Shown: positions 34,153 through 46,537, counted from the stretch's first letter. The stretch: DNA of 64,000 nt from Hyaloperonospora brassicae (GCA_947650285.1 CANTFL010001466.1:239267-303266), one strand, 5' to 3'. The notes: a model not told the origin generated them from the letters alone. Made by a program: numbers and translations.

Positions 34153-36537
34153 ATGACGGTCCGACGCGGCATTTTTTCGCGACTGGGGCAGACCGTGGGT
34201 CTCGTGCTCGCCGCGAGGGCCTTCGTCTCGGCCGACACTGCGCCTTCGCTCTACGGTACGAGACCTTCTGCCGTCTTTGCGTGTCTCATGTATTCTCGCA
34301 CTGATGATGCGCATCGACTGACATTGTGTTGTTCATTGTGACGATGCTGCTGCGCAGATTACAAGTACGATGGCACGACCACGTACTGCTACTGGATCGA
34401 CCAGGGCATGCAAGTGTCCAACTTTGACTTCGCCTACGTGCTGGACGAGGGAGTCGGCTCTGCCTGTCCGCTCACGGTCTCGCTTCAGCAGGCCACGACT
34501 GGCACCATCGTCTCGGGCAGCGAAGTCGAGTACACGTTCACCGCCACTTTGAATCTGAATGACAATGTGTTTAACCTCACGGAGCTACAGACGACGGTTC
34601 CTGACCCGACCACGGGTCTCCCCATGCAGATCGGTCACGCTAACATCCACACGTGCTCGCGTTCGACAGTGTGTGATATCTTCCGGCCCGGCAGCAACCG
34701 CAAAATTGTCGACCAAGAGACATCTAACTTTACTAGCGCTGGCACATCGAGTTTCCGTCAGAGGATTATGTACGGTAGCCCAGGAGAGCGGAATGTCTTT
34801 GCGCACATCATCCTGCCACCGAAGGATTATCTGAAGAAGAGTTACCACTTTATCACGTTCTTGACGACGAATGTGGAGGCTAGTACAACCAGTGCAGCTG
34901 CTGATAGCAGTTTGGGGATGTCGACTGGCGCAACGGTGGCCATGATTCTCGGTGGAGTGGCTGTCGTGGTTGCTGTGATTCTCTTGGTCGTGTTCAACCG
35001 CCGCAAACGCCGACCTGGACGGGACAATGACCACTTTCGAAACAGCGGCTTTGACTTGCCAGCGTCTAATTGTGCAAACAAGTCCAAGTCCCATCTTGAC
35101 TGGAGTGCCGAGCCCGACACAGGGCTTAGTTCTGGCGTCAAGGACAACTTCTCGGCGCAAAACTCTCGAGGTCCGGCACTGAATGCCAGCGCCCTCGTCT
35201 TCAATGACAGACTCAGCCGTCAGAACAAGACCGTGTCATCATCAGGTTCTCTCCACTCAAGCCGGGGTCCTGGTGACTCTGGCATCATGTACAACAACTA
35301 CGACACTCCGATGCAGGGGTCTGGCAACAAGTTTGGCGCTTCTGGGCGCTCGGGCAGGGACCAGTTCAATCAATCGCAGTCGATGTATCCCGACGACTCA
35401 ATGTATGAAGGTGAGTCTCGCATTGTCGAAGAAGACTCTGACCTTGAGTATGGGCGCACTCCGGACCTCGAGACCTTTGGCATCCAGGCTGGTGATGATG
35501 GTCCATCTTTTGAAAGTGAGACGTCTATGGGTACTTCTTTCGACTTCAACACGGATAACGCGAATTACGCTCAGCCTACATACAACCCGCTTATCGGGGG
35601 CTATGGACGTGAGTCCGACCTGTCGAGCATGGGCGAAACTGCGGAATACAACAAGTTCGACCAGCCACCACGTGGCGACAAAATGGACGCCATGCTCACG
35701 TCTGCACTCGATGGCGACGGTAGGCGATCTAGCGGAGATCGCAGCAGCTCGGTCTCGTCGATCGGTACCGTGGACTTTACACAAGACGAACCTTCTGTTC
35801 GTGCTCAGAAGCCAGTGAAGTTTGAACCGCTGGATGAGACGTTGACAATGTCTGCTATCGCGAAGGCAAAGATGGCGAAACCCGATCGTCCGGCCTCCGA
35901 CGGCTTTGCCAATTCCAACTCCAGCGACGGCGCTGAGTTTGTTGTTCATGACAGCAGCACCGCCAACTTTGGAGCTTCGAGCGCCAGCACCGATTTTGCC
36001 AGCACTACTAGCTCGGACGACATTGACGGCAAGATGAGGTTTGGCAGTACCGTCAACAGTGTGGCTAAGTATGGTGGAAGCTTTGCCAGCACTGCAGACA
36101 TCGTTGGGGCTTCTGATTTCGGAGCCAGCGGCGTCACTGACATTGTCGCCAAGTCTGACTTCAGTGGTAGCCGGACGGGCGACTTCACGCAGCCAAGCAG
36201 CTTTGGTGACTATGACGAAGGAAGCAGCCTCAGTAGTGACTTGGAGGGATCTAGCTATAACTCTGGTCTCAGTGGTTCCAGCTACGGCGCCGATGAACCT
36301 GGCAGCAGCTATGGCGCTGGAATAGGTCATGGACTAGACGTGACTGGGTCGGCATTCGAAGCGACTAAGTCGGACAATGGTCTTGGCGACACGCAGTCAA
36401 CGTACGATTTCCACGACAAGTCCTACTGTGCGGCCGACTCGTTTGCCACGACAGCATCGGACGATGAACCGGCAAATGCTGATGGTCTCCGTCCGAGGCG
36501 TGTGTCTTCGGCTGACGGCGAGAGCTACGAGTTCTAG
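34153..36537 (+). CDS. Single-pass, receptor-like membrane protein with long Ser/Gly-rich tail (2 exons)
   Basis: Exons 34153-34255 and 34358-36537 (donor GTACGA, acceptor GCGCAG, phase 1) give about 760 residues. Residues 1-27 form a signal peptide (RLGQTVGLVLAARAFVSA). The ectodomain (about 28-222) has four cysteines (45, 71, 134, 140) and N-glycosylation sequons at about 107 and 158. A single transmembrane helix spans about 225-247 (GATVAMILGGVAVVVAVILL), followed by the stop-transfer string NRRKRR. The cytoplasmic part of about 510 residues is low-complexity, acidic and Ser/Gly/Asp-rich, with loosely repeated SSYG/SDFGAS units near 590-700 and many potential Ser/Thr phosphorylation sites. 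No kinase or catalytic domain is visible. I do not recognise the family. A surface sensor or adaptor with a phosphorylated tail is inference. The exon 1 call rests on the signal peptide and in-frame splice. Confidence 0.8.
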
Positions 36538-39500
36538 ACTTGCTCGTGATGGGTAGCTTAGCTGGCTTTTGCAGCCTCTTTGATGGATGCGATCGTCAGC
36601 AGAAAGATTGCGAGCGGATGCGAAGGCGCTCGCTGCCTGTCGCTTCGATAGAGAACGGAAACGGCATAGGCGTATTGGAAACCTGCGGTGCTTGTTGTCT
36701 CACAGTTCCAGGCCGGACGTTGTGTTGCAAATCTCTTTGAGCTGTGAGCACATGTCCAACGGGATTCCGGACTGGCATACGGAGACGACAGTGCTGTAGC
36801 GTACTTTATTTTTGATCTCATTTTTCTTCGAGGCGGTTACAACCTTACGGATTTCACGTTCTATAGTTATTGCAAAAAGGTAAATGTCAACACCCAGAGA
36901 CTTCACGAAGCACGTAAGGATTCGACTGTTGTTTCCAGTAGATGTATAAAGAGCGTAAAATAAAAATGCACAAAATTGACTTGGGCTGGACCCCGCTAAA
37001 TGAAATAGGGTATTGCAGCTTGTGGTCAAGTACGAAGCAAGTAGGAGCACCAAGATATTGCCAATATCTTCTGCCTTTAACGATGTATTCGATGGACTTC
37101 TTGAAAGCTAATGAAACATCGTCCGATTCTTCCATGGCATCGCCGATAAGGCACAGCACATACACACACCATCACATTCTCGAGTTGGTTGTCTTCACAA
37201 GGTAAGCACAGCATCGCTATTGGTTGTCAATCAGGCAAACTAAGAGAAAAATAGCCATGCTTTCGATGCACGAACTTGGCCTACCGACCAATATGCATGA
37301 TCACGTACAGACACACACACACAGCAATCAGAAACTAGTGCAGTCACCTGTTTCTTGCACATCAAGTCATCGCAAAAAGGCGCCATCCATCTACCACGCT
37401 TCTGCCGTGTGGCACATCGTCTCAATCACGTTACGTGGCCTTCAACCTCGGTAGTCATGACATGTAGCAACGCTGACGTTCCGCTAGCAACTTGAGGAGT
37501 CTGGTGAGCTCGGCTTTGGGGTAAACGCCTGCATGGGTACCGTGCTGGTCGAAGATGGACCAACGAATTGAACGGATGGCAGGAAGGTCCATAGCAGCAA
37601 AGGTGTGTTGACTGTGTCAATACTTCTGTTGGGCTTTTCACGCGTCAATCGGAAATGATCAGGGTGTCAAACTGTTGCTCACCGACGGCATTTACTCATC
37701 ATGGGTCACTGATTCGTGAGTCGTTCATTGTGCAGCGTACTGGGTATTCGAATGTGAAAAGGTGGGGTTGTGCCGCGCCAAGTCAATTCAATCTACTTTG
37801 TTGGACAGAATGCCACATATGACCAGGATGAAGACAATGGATGCAACTTGCTCATCTCAATACCAAGGTCATCGTGAAGCCCGGCTCGATCCTCTTAATC
37901 GTCACCACTATCGTCCGAGACTACGTGCAGACATCTGTCAATGCTCCATTCGAGCTCTGAGTCCAGCAAGTAAGTGGCGTACACGGCTCGGAGGAGCAGC
38001 AGAGTACGAAGTTTTGCTGCTACGTGCAATGAGTCCAATTCAAGCTACGGGTGTAAGAATGGCAAGAGTGATTGGTGCATGTACCAGTCAGTGCCCACAG
38101 ACGTCGCAGCTTTGTGGCGGTGAAAGCAACACCTTTGAGTGCACACGTGCAATTCGTAAGCTGAGAATGGTAAGCTGTCGACAACAACACAAAGGATCAG
38201 CAGGTGACCAAGCAGCGACCGTTTGCGATCATCTTTTCAATTCGTGGGTTCGCTGTCAACGAAAATTTGATGCGTTACCATTGACGTGAACAAATGGCAA
38301 AGGCCACGCACTGAATACCTCGAAGTCTGCGAGGTGGACATGCACTTGCGTGGTCTCATGCTGACCAAACGGAAGCTACAATGTAACATCACCGCTTGAT
38401 CGCGAGAAAGACATCCATCCGTACGAGGCCCAATGAAGAAGAAAGAACCGCGCATCGCGAGGGAATGATTGGAATTATAATTGTGAAGTCCGGCATTGGA
38501 AGATCTACATCTGTCGGGATTTCGCGGACTACGTGCGCTCAGTGAAGGAGCCTCAGCTTGGCAGGACATGGGTCGTGCTACTTAGCATGTGCATTGTCGC
38601 CGAGATGTTGATGATGTGCGAGTTAAGTTCTTACGCAGCTTTGTGTGCGCATGAGACAGCCTCTTTCTTGAATTCTCCAACTTCGTCACTACGAATTTGT
38701 GAAGCGTCAAAGTAGTCAAAACATCGTGACATGTGCCAAGCGTCTACACCGATACATTTTGCCTTCTCTGCATGACAGTACTCAGCTATTCCAATTACTC
38801 CTTTGTAATTATTTCTCGATACATCGGACGTCTTCCACGCGGGACTGCCTGTAACAAATTGCAATGACATCCTGCTTGTTAAGGATAAATCGTCGAGAAG
38901 CATCAGCCAACCTGACCACCTCGTGCGTTTTGTAATCCACGATACGCTGCTCTATCCAACCAAGCTTGCAACAGCAATGCCGCAGCATAGTCACTCGCGA
39001 AACCGTGTCGATCGACATGTGGCGCGATTCCAAACAGGTGCTTCAAATGTGCATTCGAAGCTCTAGTCACCGCAAAAAACTCGAGAGCATGTCCCTATAG
39101 CTACTAAGCATTACAGTGTCAGCAACGGAGCTGAGCGGTGAGTCGTGTGTGAGGCGTTTTTTTCGCTGAACGAAGAGACAACGTCCATACAAGTGCACTT
39201 TTCGAAACTTGTACGGGGTCTTGTTTACGGAGAAGGTGCACTACAGCACGAAACGCAGCAGATTGTCATCGAATGACACAGTCATGTGTACAGTTGTACG
39301 TGTGGAGTTTCTCCTCAGCAAGTTTTTTGGCTCGGATGACATTGCGCCACTCGAGTCGAAGACCGAAAACAACGCATGTCACGCTGTTTTCTATAGATCT
39401 GTGCAATTCGGCATCGTGTGGCACAAAAGCAAAGCACGTTCACTGACCGAGTGGATGGACATGGCACAGCGTGCATCAGGAATTGCAGTACGATGTAGCG

Positions 39501-40150
39501 ACCATTTTATATGAGCAAGCGCGACCACGTCGAGAACTGTGTGCTTCGACATTGACATTTCGCTTTTCGTGCTCTCATGGAGACCCAACTTTCGTCAAAG
39601 ACAATGTCGGGCCCTACCACATATACGTTCATCGGGCCAGTCGGATATCTGCATACCTTCTTGTCTGGGCAACACCAAACTCGTCCGCAAGAGACATCAG
39701 GCTGGCTTGAAGAGATAGAGGAGGAAGCAAGAATCTGCTACTTATTGTGTGAACCCTTCTCCCGAAAACCGGATCCGGTTCTAATGCTAATTTGCAAGAG
39801 GATGCAGTGCATCTATGACTACCATATCACGTATTTCCTTGTGCTTTGCCCCACGACGTCGTTCGTGCGTGTACCTCGTGCGCAAGACAAAAGGCTCGAG
39901 GTCTACTGGTTTGTCGCCAGAATTATCACTCATAGCATCCGGTAGCTTCGAATCGAGTTTTCAGTTCAAGGTCTAACTCATCCTGCTGAAGTAATGCCCA
40001 AGGAGCACGGAATACAACATCGTCGCGTTCAAAGATCATCAGTTGTATTCGTTGACTGCTATCGCCCCAAATCGCCAGCCCCGATACATGTTTGACGCGC
40101 AATGAACAAACGAGGCAGCTGATAAAACACTCGCCAGAATCATGTATAAT
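36538..40150. other. 3.6-kb gap: 3' UTR, AT-rich patch, decayed coding traces
   Basis: 36540-37200 is more AT-rich and probably includes the 3' UTR of the receptor-like gene. 37400-40000 returns to balanced GC and has many short frames on both strands (175 codons at 37762-38289, 90 at 38631-38903 minus, 122 at 39577-39945). Minus-strand fragments such as VVGPDIVFDESWVSM near 39600 look like transposase or other protein debris, but I cannot name a family. No intact gene was found. Confidence 0.4.
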
Positions 40151-41712
40151 TCAACGTGCGCTGGGCGAGTTCCATGCAGTCAGCTGGCATCGCTCCAACA
40201 GTGCTGGTGTCTGCGCGTGCTGCGTCTGGAACACACTATCTTTGACCAGCCGGCCGTATTTGTCCACCTCCAAGCAGGCGTCATCGTCGCACTCCTCATT
40301 AAAGAGGAAGTATGTCGTGTTCGCTGACAGCGAGAGACGTAGCCCATGCGAGAAGACGTGCCCGAGCTTGGCTTCCACTTGCTCTAGCGCTGCATGGGAT
40401 TCAGCAATCACGTTTATTGCTAAGATACCACGAGGCACGAGCACACGCTTTGCCGTAATCAAGAAGTTTGACTCCAGCATTGCCAACGGTGGCGCTAGCA
40501 CGCCAGCGCAGTTCTCGCCACTCTCAACATCCAGCACCAACAAATCAAACGCAGCATCCTCGTTTTGCTCTGCGAGGTAGTCCTCGCCCGTTTTCTCGTG
40601 TATCACTAGTCGCTGGTCGCTCTGTACGGCTGCAGTAACTCCAAAAAAGCGCTTTGCAATAGCGTTCACTCGATTGCTTGGCTCGACAGCGTCAAGTCGG
40701 CCAAGCTCGCGAGGGGAGATATGTTCTAGAAGAAACAACGGAAGCGTACAAGCTCCGGCTCCCAAAACCGACACACGCAATGGTCGTGGCTTCTTGTCAC
40801 GCTTCAGAAGCCACGCGAGAGGCATGCACAGCGCTCGATGCACCTCAAGAGCCAACGCCGTCCGGTCGAATTCTGGCTCGGCGTCAGCCCGAGCGTCCGG
40901 CATTCGACACAGTGCCACCTCGCTCTGTGTCAATTGTAACCGGTTATTGAACACAAAGCTACGCGAGGGTCCATCAATCAAGCTGTCCAGTACCGTGACC
41001 TCGTCGTCGTTGAAAACCACTCGTCTTGAAAACTTGTCAAAAAACTCAGCCTTGTACTGCAGCACCACCTCCGGCTCCACTTCCCGCAAGTCACACAGCA
41101 TTTGCTGCAGCTCTTTGTAGGTAAAGTTTTCACCCGATCGGTGGATCTAGAAGCAGCAAGAGCAAGTGAGTCACTGTATTGTAAACGCCCCAACCGCACT
41201 ACAAAGACCACACCCCATCTCACATCATGGATGACAACTTCCGGCATCACATCATCAAGCGAATAACTGGGAGTGCGTTCTTGCCCGTCTCTTTCGTCGT
41301 CCACGGAAATGCCTTCGCAGTCCTTCGCTGCAAGTCGCCAGTCATAATCCGACACGAGATGTTGTGGCCACCATGGAAACGTCCGACACTGCGTCGGTCT
41401 CGCTTGGTACACGGAGCACTTTGATCCGTGCAGGAAGATGCACTGACGGTCGTCCGTCGTCTGCTTTAGCACCACTTGCGTCTTCTTGTGCCCGTCAGCG
41501 CCGTCCTCGACGATTGTGCGCGTACAGCTCCGCTCCAGCTCCGCTCGCGACAAGTTCGTGGCTTCTGCCAGATCCTGCAGCTCCCTATCGTTCACACGGA
41601 CGCGTCCGCCGCGGCCTGTGCAGCATTTGCCGCACTCGGTGCAGCGAAAGCGCAGTCGGACCTCCTCGCGACTCGAGGACCAGCTCTGGACGCGACGCGC
41701 GACCCGCTTCAT
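40151..41712 (-). CDS. Fusion: YkgJ-type cysteine cluster + METTL13-C-like methyltransferase (2 exons)
   Basis: Exons 41712-41224 and 41146-40151, a 77-nt intron (donor GTGAGA, acceptor TTCTAG, phase 0), product about 494 residues. Residues 20-135 form a YkgJ/UPF0153 putative metal-binding cluster: FRCTECGKCCTGRGG (Cys 24, 27, 30, 31), then Cys 91 and 99, and YQARPTQCRTFPWW (Cys 109) and Cys 132. After a short linker that includes the splice point comes a spermidine-synthase-like Rossmann methyltransferase: SAM loop VLGAGACTLPLFL (290-302), acidic DAVEPS (315-320), DLLVLDVES (364-372), then a PPLAMLESNFL..VLVPRGILAINV segment that parallels the C-terminal domain of METTL13, which methylates the eEF1A N-terminus in animals. 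It shares a gap of under 100 bp with ThrRS. Target and bound metal are inferred, not shown. Confidence 0.85.
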
Positions 41713-41808
41713 GCTGAGTGGTAGTTATTCCGTCACGGTGGCCTTCGACAGTCGTCTGTTTTCTGCCAATCAAACGTCGTGACTTCCTCGCACGAGTCAT
41801 TCGACCAC
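41713..41808. promoter_or_regulatory. Compact divergent promoter, METTL13-like / ThrRS
   Basis: Only 96 bp separate the two divergent start codons (66 bp if the upstream ATG at 41779 is used for ThrRS). A CCAATC box lies at 41766-41771. Such a short gap implies shared control elements and coupled expression; this is inference. Confidence 0.6.
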
Positions 41809-44425
41809 ATGTACTCGAGCACGCGGTGCGGGCGCCTGCTGCATCGACAGCGCGCAGGGCTGGCCACGCTCTCCATATGCGACAAGCGCATGGTCCTGTG
41901 GACACAGGAGATGGAGCGACAGCAGGTGGTGATGACTCAAGCAGCAGAGCAGGCGGAGAGTCGCGCAGAGCCACTGGAGCTAGCGGTCGAGTATCCGGGT
42001 GCGACGCCAGGCGTGTTTGCCTTCCGTGGAACCGCAGGGGCGTCCACGTCCATTGATGTACTGAAGAAGATGCACGAGATGGGACTGCCCAAATTCCAAG
42101 CACTGGCTTCGAAGAGCCACAACGAGCTGCTGGATCTACGTACGCCGTTGCAACGGTCCGGCTCGCTGCAGCTACTCGAGTACGAGACACCTGGAAGGAC
42201 TTGACAGGTAGCAGGACTTGCGTGTAACTGTGTTGGTTGTTGTGCTGTGGTGGATGCAGTTTCTCGAGTGACGAAGGCAAGAGCGTGTTTTGGCACTCGT
42301 CCGCGCACGTTCTAGGACAGGTACAGAGTGGCTGGAGGAAGAAAGTGATACGGTGGGAAGTTTCTAACCGATAGCACGGCTACCGCTGCTTGATATGGTC
42401 TGTCGTGATCTACAGGCACTAGAACACAAGTTTCGAGACAAGATTCGACTGACGGACGGCCCGGTGTTAAGCGAGGGAGGGTTTTTCTACGAAATGTTCT
42501 TGCAGGATGGAGACACCGTGTCAGAAATGGACTTTGACGAGATTGCGCGAAGTGTAAAAAAGATTGTCAAGGCCAGGCAACCGTTCGAACGACTGCAGGT
42601 GACGCGCGACTTTGCAAATGAGCTGTTTGCCTACTCGGACTTCAAACGTGACATGTTGCATAAAGTTCCGGAAGGAGAGGCGATATCGCTCTACCGTTGT
42701 GGGCCACTTATTGATTTGTGCCGCGGTCCTCACGTCCCGCACACTGGTACGTAAGCTGTGTGCTTGTTTTATGGCTGGACCCGTTATCTGCTTTATACGA
42801 GTAGAAAGAGTGGAAAGTAGCTGAGACGCGATGCGCTCCATTCTACTCTTCTGTTCCTTCGAATGGCTTTCCGACCCGGTCCTATATAACTTTGCACATG
42901 AACGACTCCCCACTCTCGCATTGAGTGTCGGTGAGCTACACGTGGGCACACATCGCATATGGTAGTCGCTTAAGTTGTGTACGTGGGACTGAGAGCGTGC
43001 TTTCTTCTGTTTTGTTTGACAGGCGTACTGTCGTCGTTTGAGATTACGCGATGTGGTGCATCGCACTGGGAGGGAAAGGAGTTGTTGCAGCGCGTTTATG
43101 CTATATCGTTTCCCGATAACACGCAGCTCAAGGAGTGGCGTCACCTCCAGGAAGAAGCGAAGAAGCGAGATCATCGCATCATCGGCCGCGCCCAGCAGCT
43201 TTTCATGTTTCATCCCCTAAGCCCTGGCTCGTCTTTCTTCCTGCCTCATGGCACGCGGATATTCAATACGCTTGCCGATTTTATCCGCCGCGAGTATCGC
43301 CGACGTGGTTACGAGGAGGTAATTACACCTTTGATCTACAAGAAGGAGCTGTGGGAGACGTCGGGTCATCTCAAGAACTACCATGATGACATGTTTATGG
43401 TTTCCCAAGGCATTGGCACAGATGACGGGAAGCAGTCATGCGAAGGGCACGATGGCGCTCACACTAGAGATGAGTACGATCAATTCGGACTGAAGCCTAT
43501 GAACTGCCCAGGACACTGCTTGATATTCCGCGAAGCGAAGAAGTACTCGTACCGAGAATTGCCGATCCGTCTCGCTGACTTTTCGGCACTTCATCGTAAT
43601 GAGGCGTCTGGCGCACTGTCGGGGCTAACTCGAGTTCGCCGTTTTCACCAGGACGATGCGCACATTTTTTGCACAGCTCGTCAGGTACAATCGGAGATTG
43701 CTCATGCTCTCGATTTCGTCAAGCACGTGTATGGCATCTTTGGCTTCAAGTTCAATCTGCGTCTCTCGACGCGTCCCGAGAAGTACATGGGCAAGCTCGA
43801 GCTTTGGGATGACGCAGAAGATCAGCTGCGTTTAGCTCTCGACGACTTTGGCCAACCGTGGAGTATCAACGAAGGCGACGGTGCGTTCTACGGGCCGAAA
43901 ATCGACATCGTCGTGACGGATGCCTTGAAGCGTCAGCACCAGTGTGGTACGATCCAGCTGGACTTTCAGCTGCCGATCAACTTCGAGCTCGAGTACAACG
44001 GTGCTGATGGCGAACCTCACACTCCTATTATCATCCATCGTGCCGTACTAGGATCGATTGAGCGGATGATGGCAATCCTGATTGAGCACACTGGTGGCAA
44101 GTGGCCACTGTGGCTCAGCCCGAGACAGGTGGCGGTATTGCCCATTGCTAAAGCACACCGCGAGTACGCTCACGAGGTTGCGAGTGAGTTACAGAAGGCC
44201 ACTCCACGCGGTTTGTTTGTCGAAGTACAAGACGACAGCAAGACACTTAACAAGCGTGTGCGCGACGCACAGGTCGCGGGGTTCAACTACATTCTTGTTG
44301 TAGGTGACAAGGAACAGGCCGCGCAGGAGGTCAACGTTCGCACGCGCGACAACCAAGTGCACGGCGCTAAACCACTTGCTGACTTCATCGATGTCGTCAA
44401 GGCCGCTATCGATCGTCTAGAGTAG
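41809..44425 (+). CDS. TARS: Threonyl-tRNA synthetase (4 exons)
   Basis: Charges tRNA-Thr with threonine. Exons 41809-42179, 42260-42320, 42416-42746 and 43023-44425 give about 721 residues, the usual eukaryotic size. The first donor is GTACGAG at 42180; reading past it meets a TGA, whereas splicing restores [27 protein letters not shown] sequence. In order: TGS-like domain; editing domain with HSSAH and [10 protein letters not shown]; class II core with the SPGSxFFLPHG motif 1 region, Zn-site MNCPGHC, motif 2 [32 protein letters not shown], motif 3 GSIERM; anticodon-binding domain with VGDKEQ. Starting at 41809 gives a basic leader ([19 protein letters not shown]) suited to a mitochondrial presequence; an in-frame ATG at 41779 is an alternative. 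One gene may thus serve both cytosol and mitochondria (inference). Confidence 0.95.
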
Positions 44426-45890
44426 GGCAACTTCGTTGAACAGCATCAAGAATAGACACAAGTCGACAATATTGTCGCTGCATGGAACATAAGCGTCGCT
44501 CTGTAACGCGGGTCATTGATACTCTCGATCGTCTAGGACTCAGGATCGGTCGAAATGTTGCCAGCAACAAATTGGCCAACGCCTGGCTACCAGCCGACAT
44601 GATGGACGGAAGATGCAGCCCCAATGACGTTCATCTACTGCCACACCTTACAACTGTGCACAACCATCCGATGATCGCTTCGTCCAGAAAGACATGCCAA
44701 AAGATGCAGCAAGGAACGCTCGTACTCGAGTTCCGCTGGCTCGTGTGCGCACTTCTTCCTGTTCGGTCACGTCAACGTACACCGTTGCCTATGCTGGCGA
44801 ATCAAAGTTTCCGAGCCTCCAGTCGAACAAAACAGTACAGTCACAATGCTCCTTTGGCGTTGCAAACAGCAAAGCGAGTCAGGCATCACTGCTAGCTGCG
44901 CCACAACCTGCGATGCGCTATGTTGCCACTGAGTTCCTGCAAGGGTCTGCATCTGTACATTCGAAACAACTCCGAATCATTCCTGCAATACCAAGTATGC
45001 ACACGTCTTCGTGTTACAAAGCACAGCACATCAGACCCCACAATTTGGCCACCACGTGGATGTGTCGGCTTCCGAGCGAAACCCCTAACTTCATCATCAT
45101 ACTTGACACGAAAAAGTCGAGTCAATGGACCAACATGTATTGTTCACACGCGCCTTCCCACTCGGTTACCGATCAGGATCCCGTGGACGTGTTCTCGTCA
45201 TCTGCCAATGCCGCTGCACAACACAATCTGCAATGCCACTGCACAATACACACAAAGTGTCCAGCAATGTTAGCGTCCTAATCATTGCCATCGAATCACG
45301 CGCCAAAAACGCGTTAAGCCAATCCAACCGTACGTTTTTATCACAATAGAGGTCCGGCTCTTTCTGTGTCCAGTGAAGTAGCGCTTCACATTAGACGGCA
45401 ACATGTCAGCCACGAGCAGATCCAGAGCATCAAATGCTCTTTTTTCTGTGGTCTCTATCACTCGTTGGGTGCGGTTGCAAAAAGCACCAGACATCGTCAA
45501 TTTTGCTTTGCAATCGAATATCACATGAGATCCAGATGCACGTTCTCGAACATTCGTCGGCAATAGCGCCACGTTCGACGGTCCGGGGGACGTGAGGTGT
45601 TCGTGTGGCGTTTCACGCGATCGTCACATTGGTGTGTCTCTCTGTTAGCTGGCGAGCGTGTTGTCCACACAAACTCGCCGCGTGCCGGCACTAGTTGACT
45701 GCCTGTTTTCTCTGTCGAAATGAGTCGTCGATTGCGACGGATAATATCCGCTGCATCTGAACAACCGCTCGTCTACTTCACACCCGCAGGTGCTGAAAAG
45801 ACTGCATCGAACAAATCCCACCCATTGGCCTTGTCAAAATCAAGTATGACGTTCTCCTTTTCTTGACCAGGTCCTTTCCATCCGCAACAA
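44426..45890. other. Intergenic gap with short frames only
   Basis: Balanced GC. Plus-strand frames at 44482-44895 and 44694-45281 (137 and 195 codons) overlap in different frames and show no domain; a phrase VHNHP near 44660 recalls the HNHP of MULE-associated zinc fingers but is too short to use. It probably contains the ThrRS 3' UTR, decayed sequence and the promoter of the gene at 45891. Confidence 0.4.
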
Positions 45891-46427
45891 ATGTCCGTGG
45901 CGCTCGACCAGTCGGCAGACGCCGAGTTCGTGCGCTTCGTCGCCCGCTTCTGCGGCGTCAACTTGAACGCAGCCGCCTCGGGACAGCTGCGGGTGCGCTT
46001 CGGCAACTCCATGGAGCTGCGTGAGCCCACGACCATCGCCAAGTACCTCACGCGCTTGGCCGATCGCGAGCACGAACTGCTGGGCGAGACGCCTTTCGAG
46101 CGCGCCCAAGTGGCCATGTGGCTGGACTTTGCGCGCAGAACTCAGCGCTGTGCGCCGTGCTCAGCTGCGTCCGTCTCGCTCTGGAAGGTGCTGGAGAGCG
46201 CTTTGCAGACGAAAACGTACCTCGTGGCCAACCGCGTGACGCTCGCGGACGCTGCGCTGTTCTACGTCCTACACGCGGCTATGAGCAGCTTCCAGTCTGT
46301 CCAGCGAAAGCAGTTTGTCAGCCTCGTGCGCTGGTTCGACCAAGTGCAACACACGGCAGGCGTGCGCGGCTTTCGCAACCTCGAGGTCGTTCCTTTCGAG
46401 CACAAGCCCCTCGCGTTTACGACGTAG
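45891..46427 (+). CDS. EEF1E1: AIMP3/eEF1E1-like GST-C-domain protein
   Basis: A 178-residue single-exon protein, close to the 174 residues of human EEF1E1 (AIMP3/p18), a non-catalytic adaptor of the multi-tRNA-synthetase complex that binds methionyl-tRNA synthetase and eEF1 (family knowledge). Shared landmarks: PTTIAKYLTRLADREHELLG (about 46-65, the thioredoxin-like part replaced by a short N-terminus), a WLDF helix, then the GST-C block KTYLVANRVTLADAALFYVLHAAM (about 106-129) and VRWFDQVQHTAGVR (about 144-157). EF1-gamma and other GST-C proteins are alternatives but are longer. It is convergent with the RRM gene, 110 bp apart. Nearby ThrRS fits a role in translation. Confidence 0.78.
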   Translation: MSVALDQSADAEFVRFVARFCGVNLNAAASGQLRVRFGNSMELREPTTIAKYLTRLADREHELLGETPFERAQVAMWLDFARRTQRCAPCSAASVSLWKVLESALQTKTYLVANRVTLADAALFYVLHAAMSSFQSVQRKQFVSLVRWFDQVQHTAGVRGFRNLEVVPFEHKPLAFTT

Positions 46428-46537
46428 CAAGAGGTTACAGAAGGAGGACACTGGTGGAGGCCACGTTTTTACGCGAGTCTAAGGTGCTGGAGCTGGATCA
46501 AATGACACGTACACGTCTCGTACATTTGGTGCTGACG

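Noticed and set aside
35398..36330. 310-codon minus-strand frame
   Set aside because: Antisense to the Ser/Gly-rich tail of the receptor-like protein; the sense frame has a signal peptide and TM.
41779..41808. Upstream in-frame ATG as ThrRS start
   Set aside because: Adds ten residues with acidic/His content before a good mitochondrial-type leader; kept only as an alternative.
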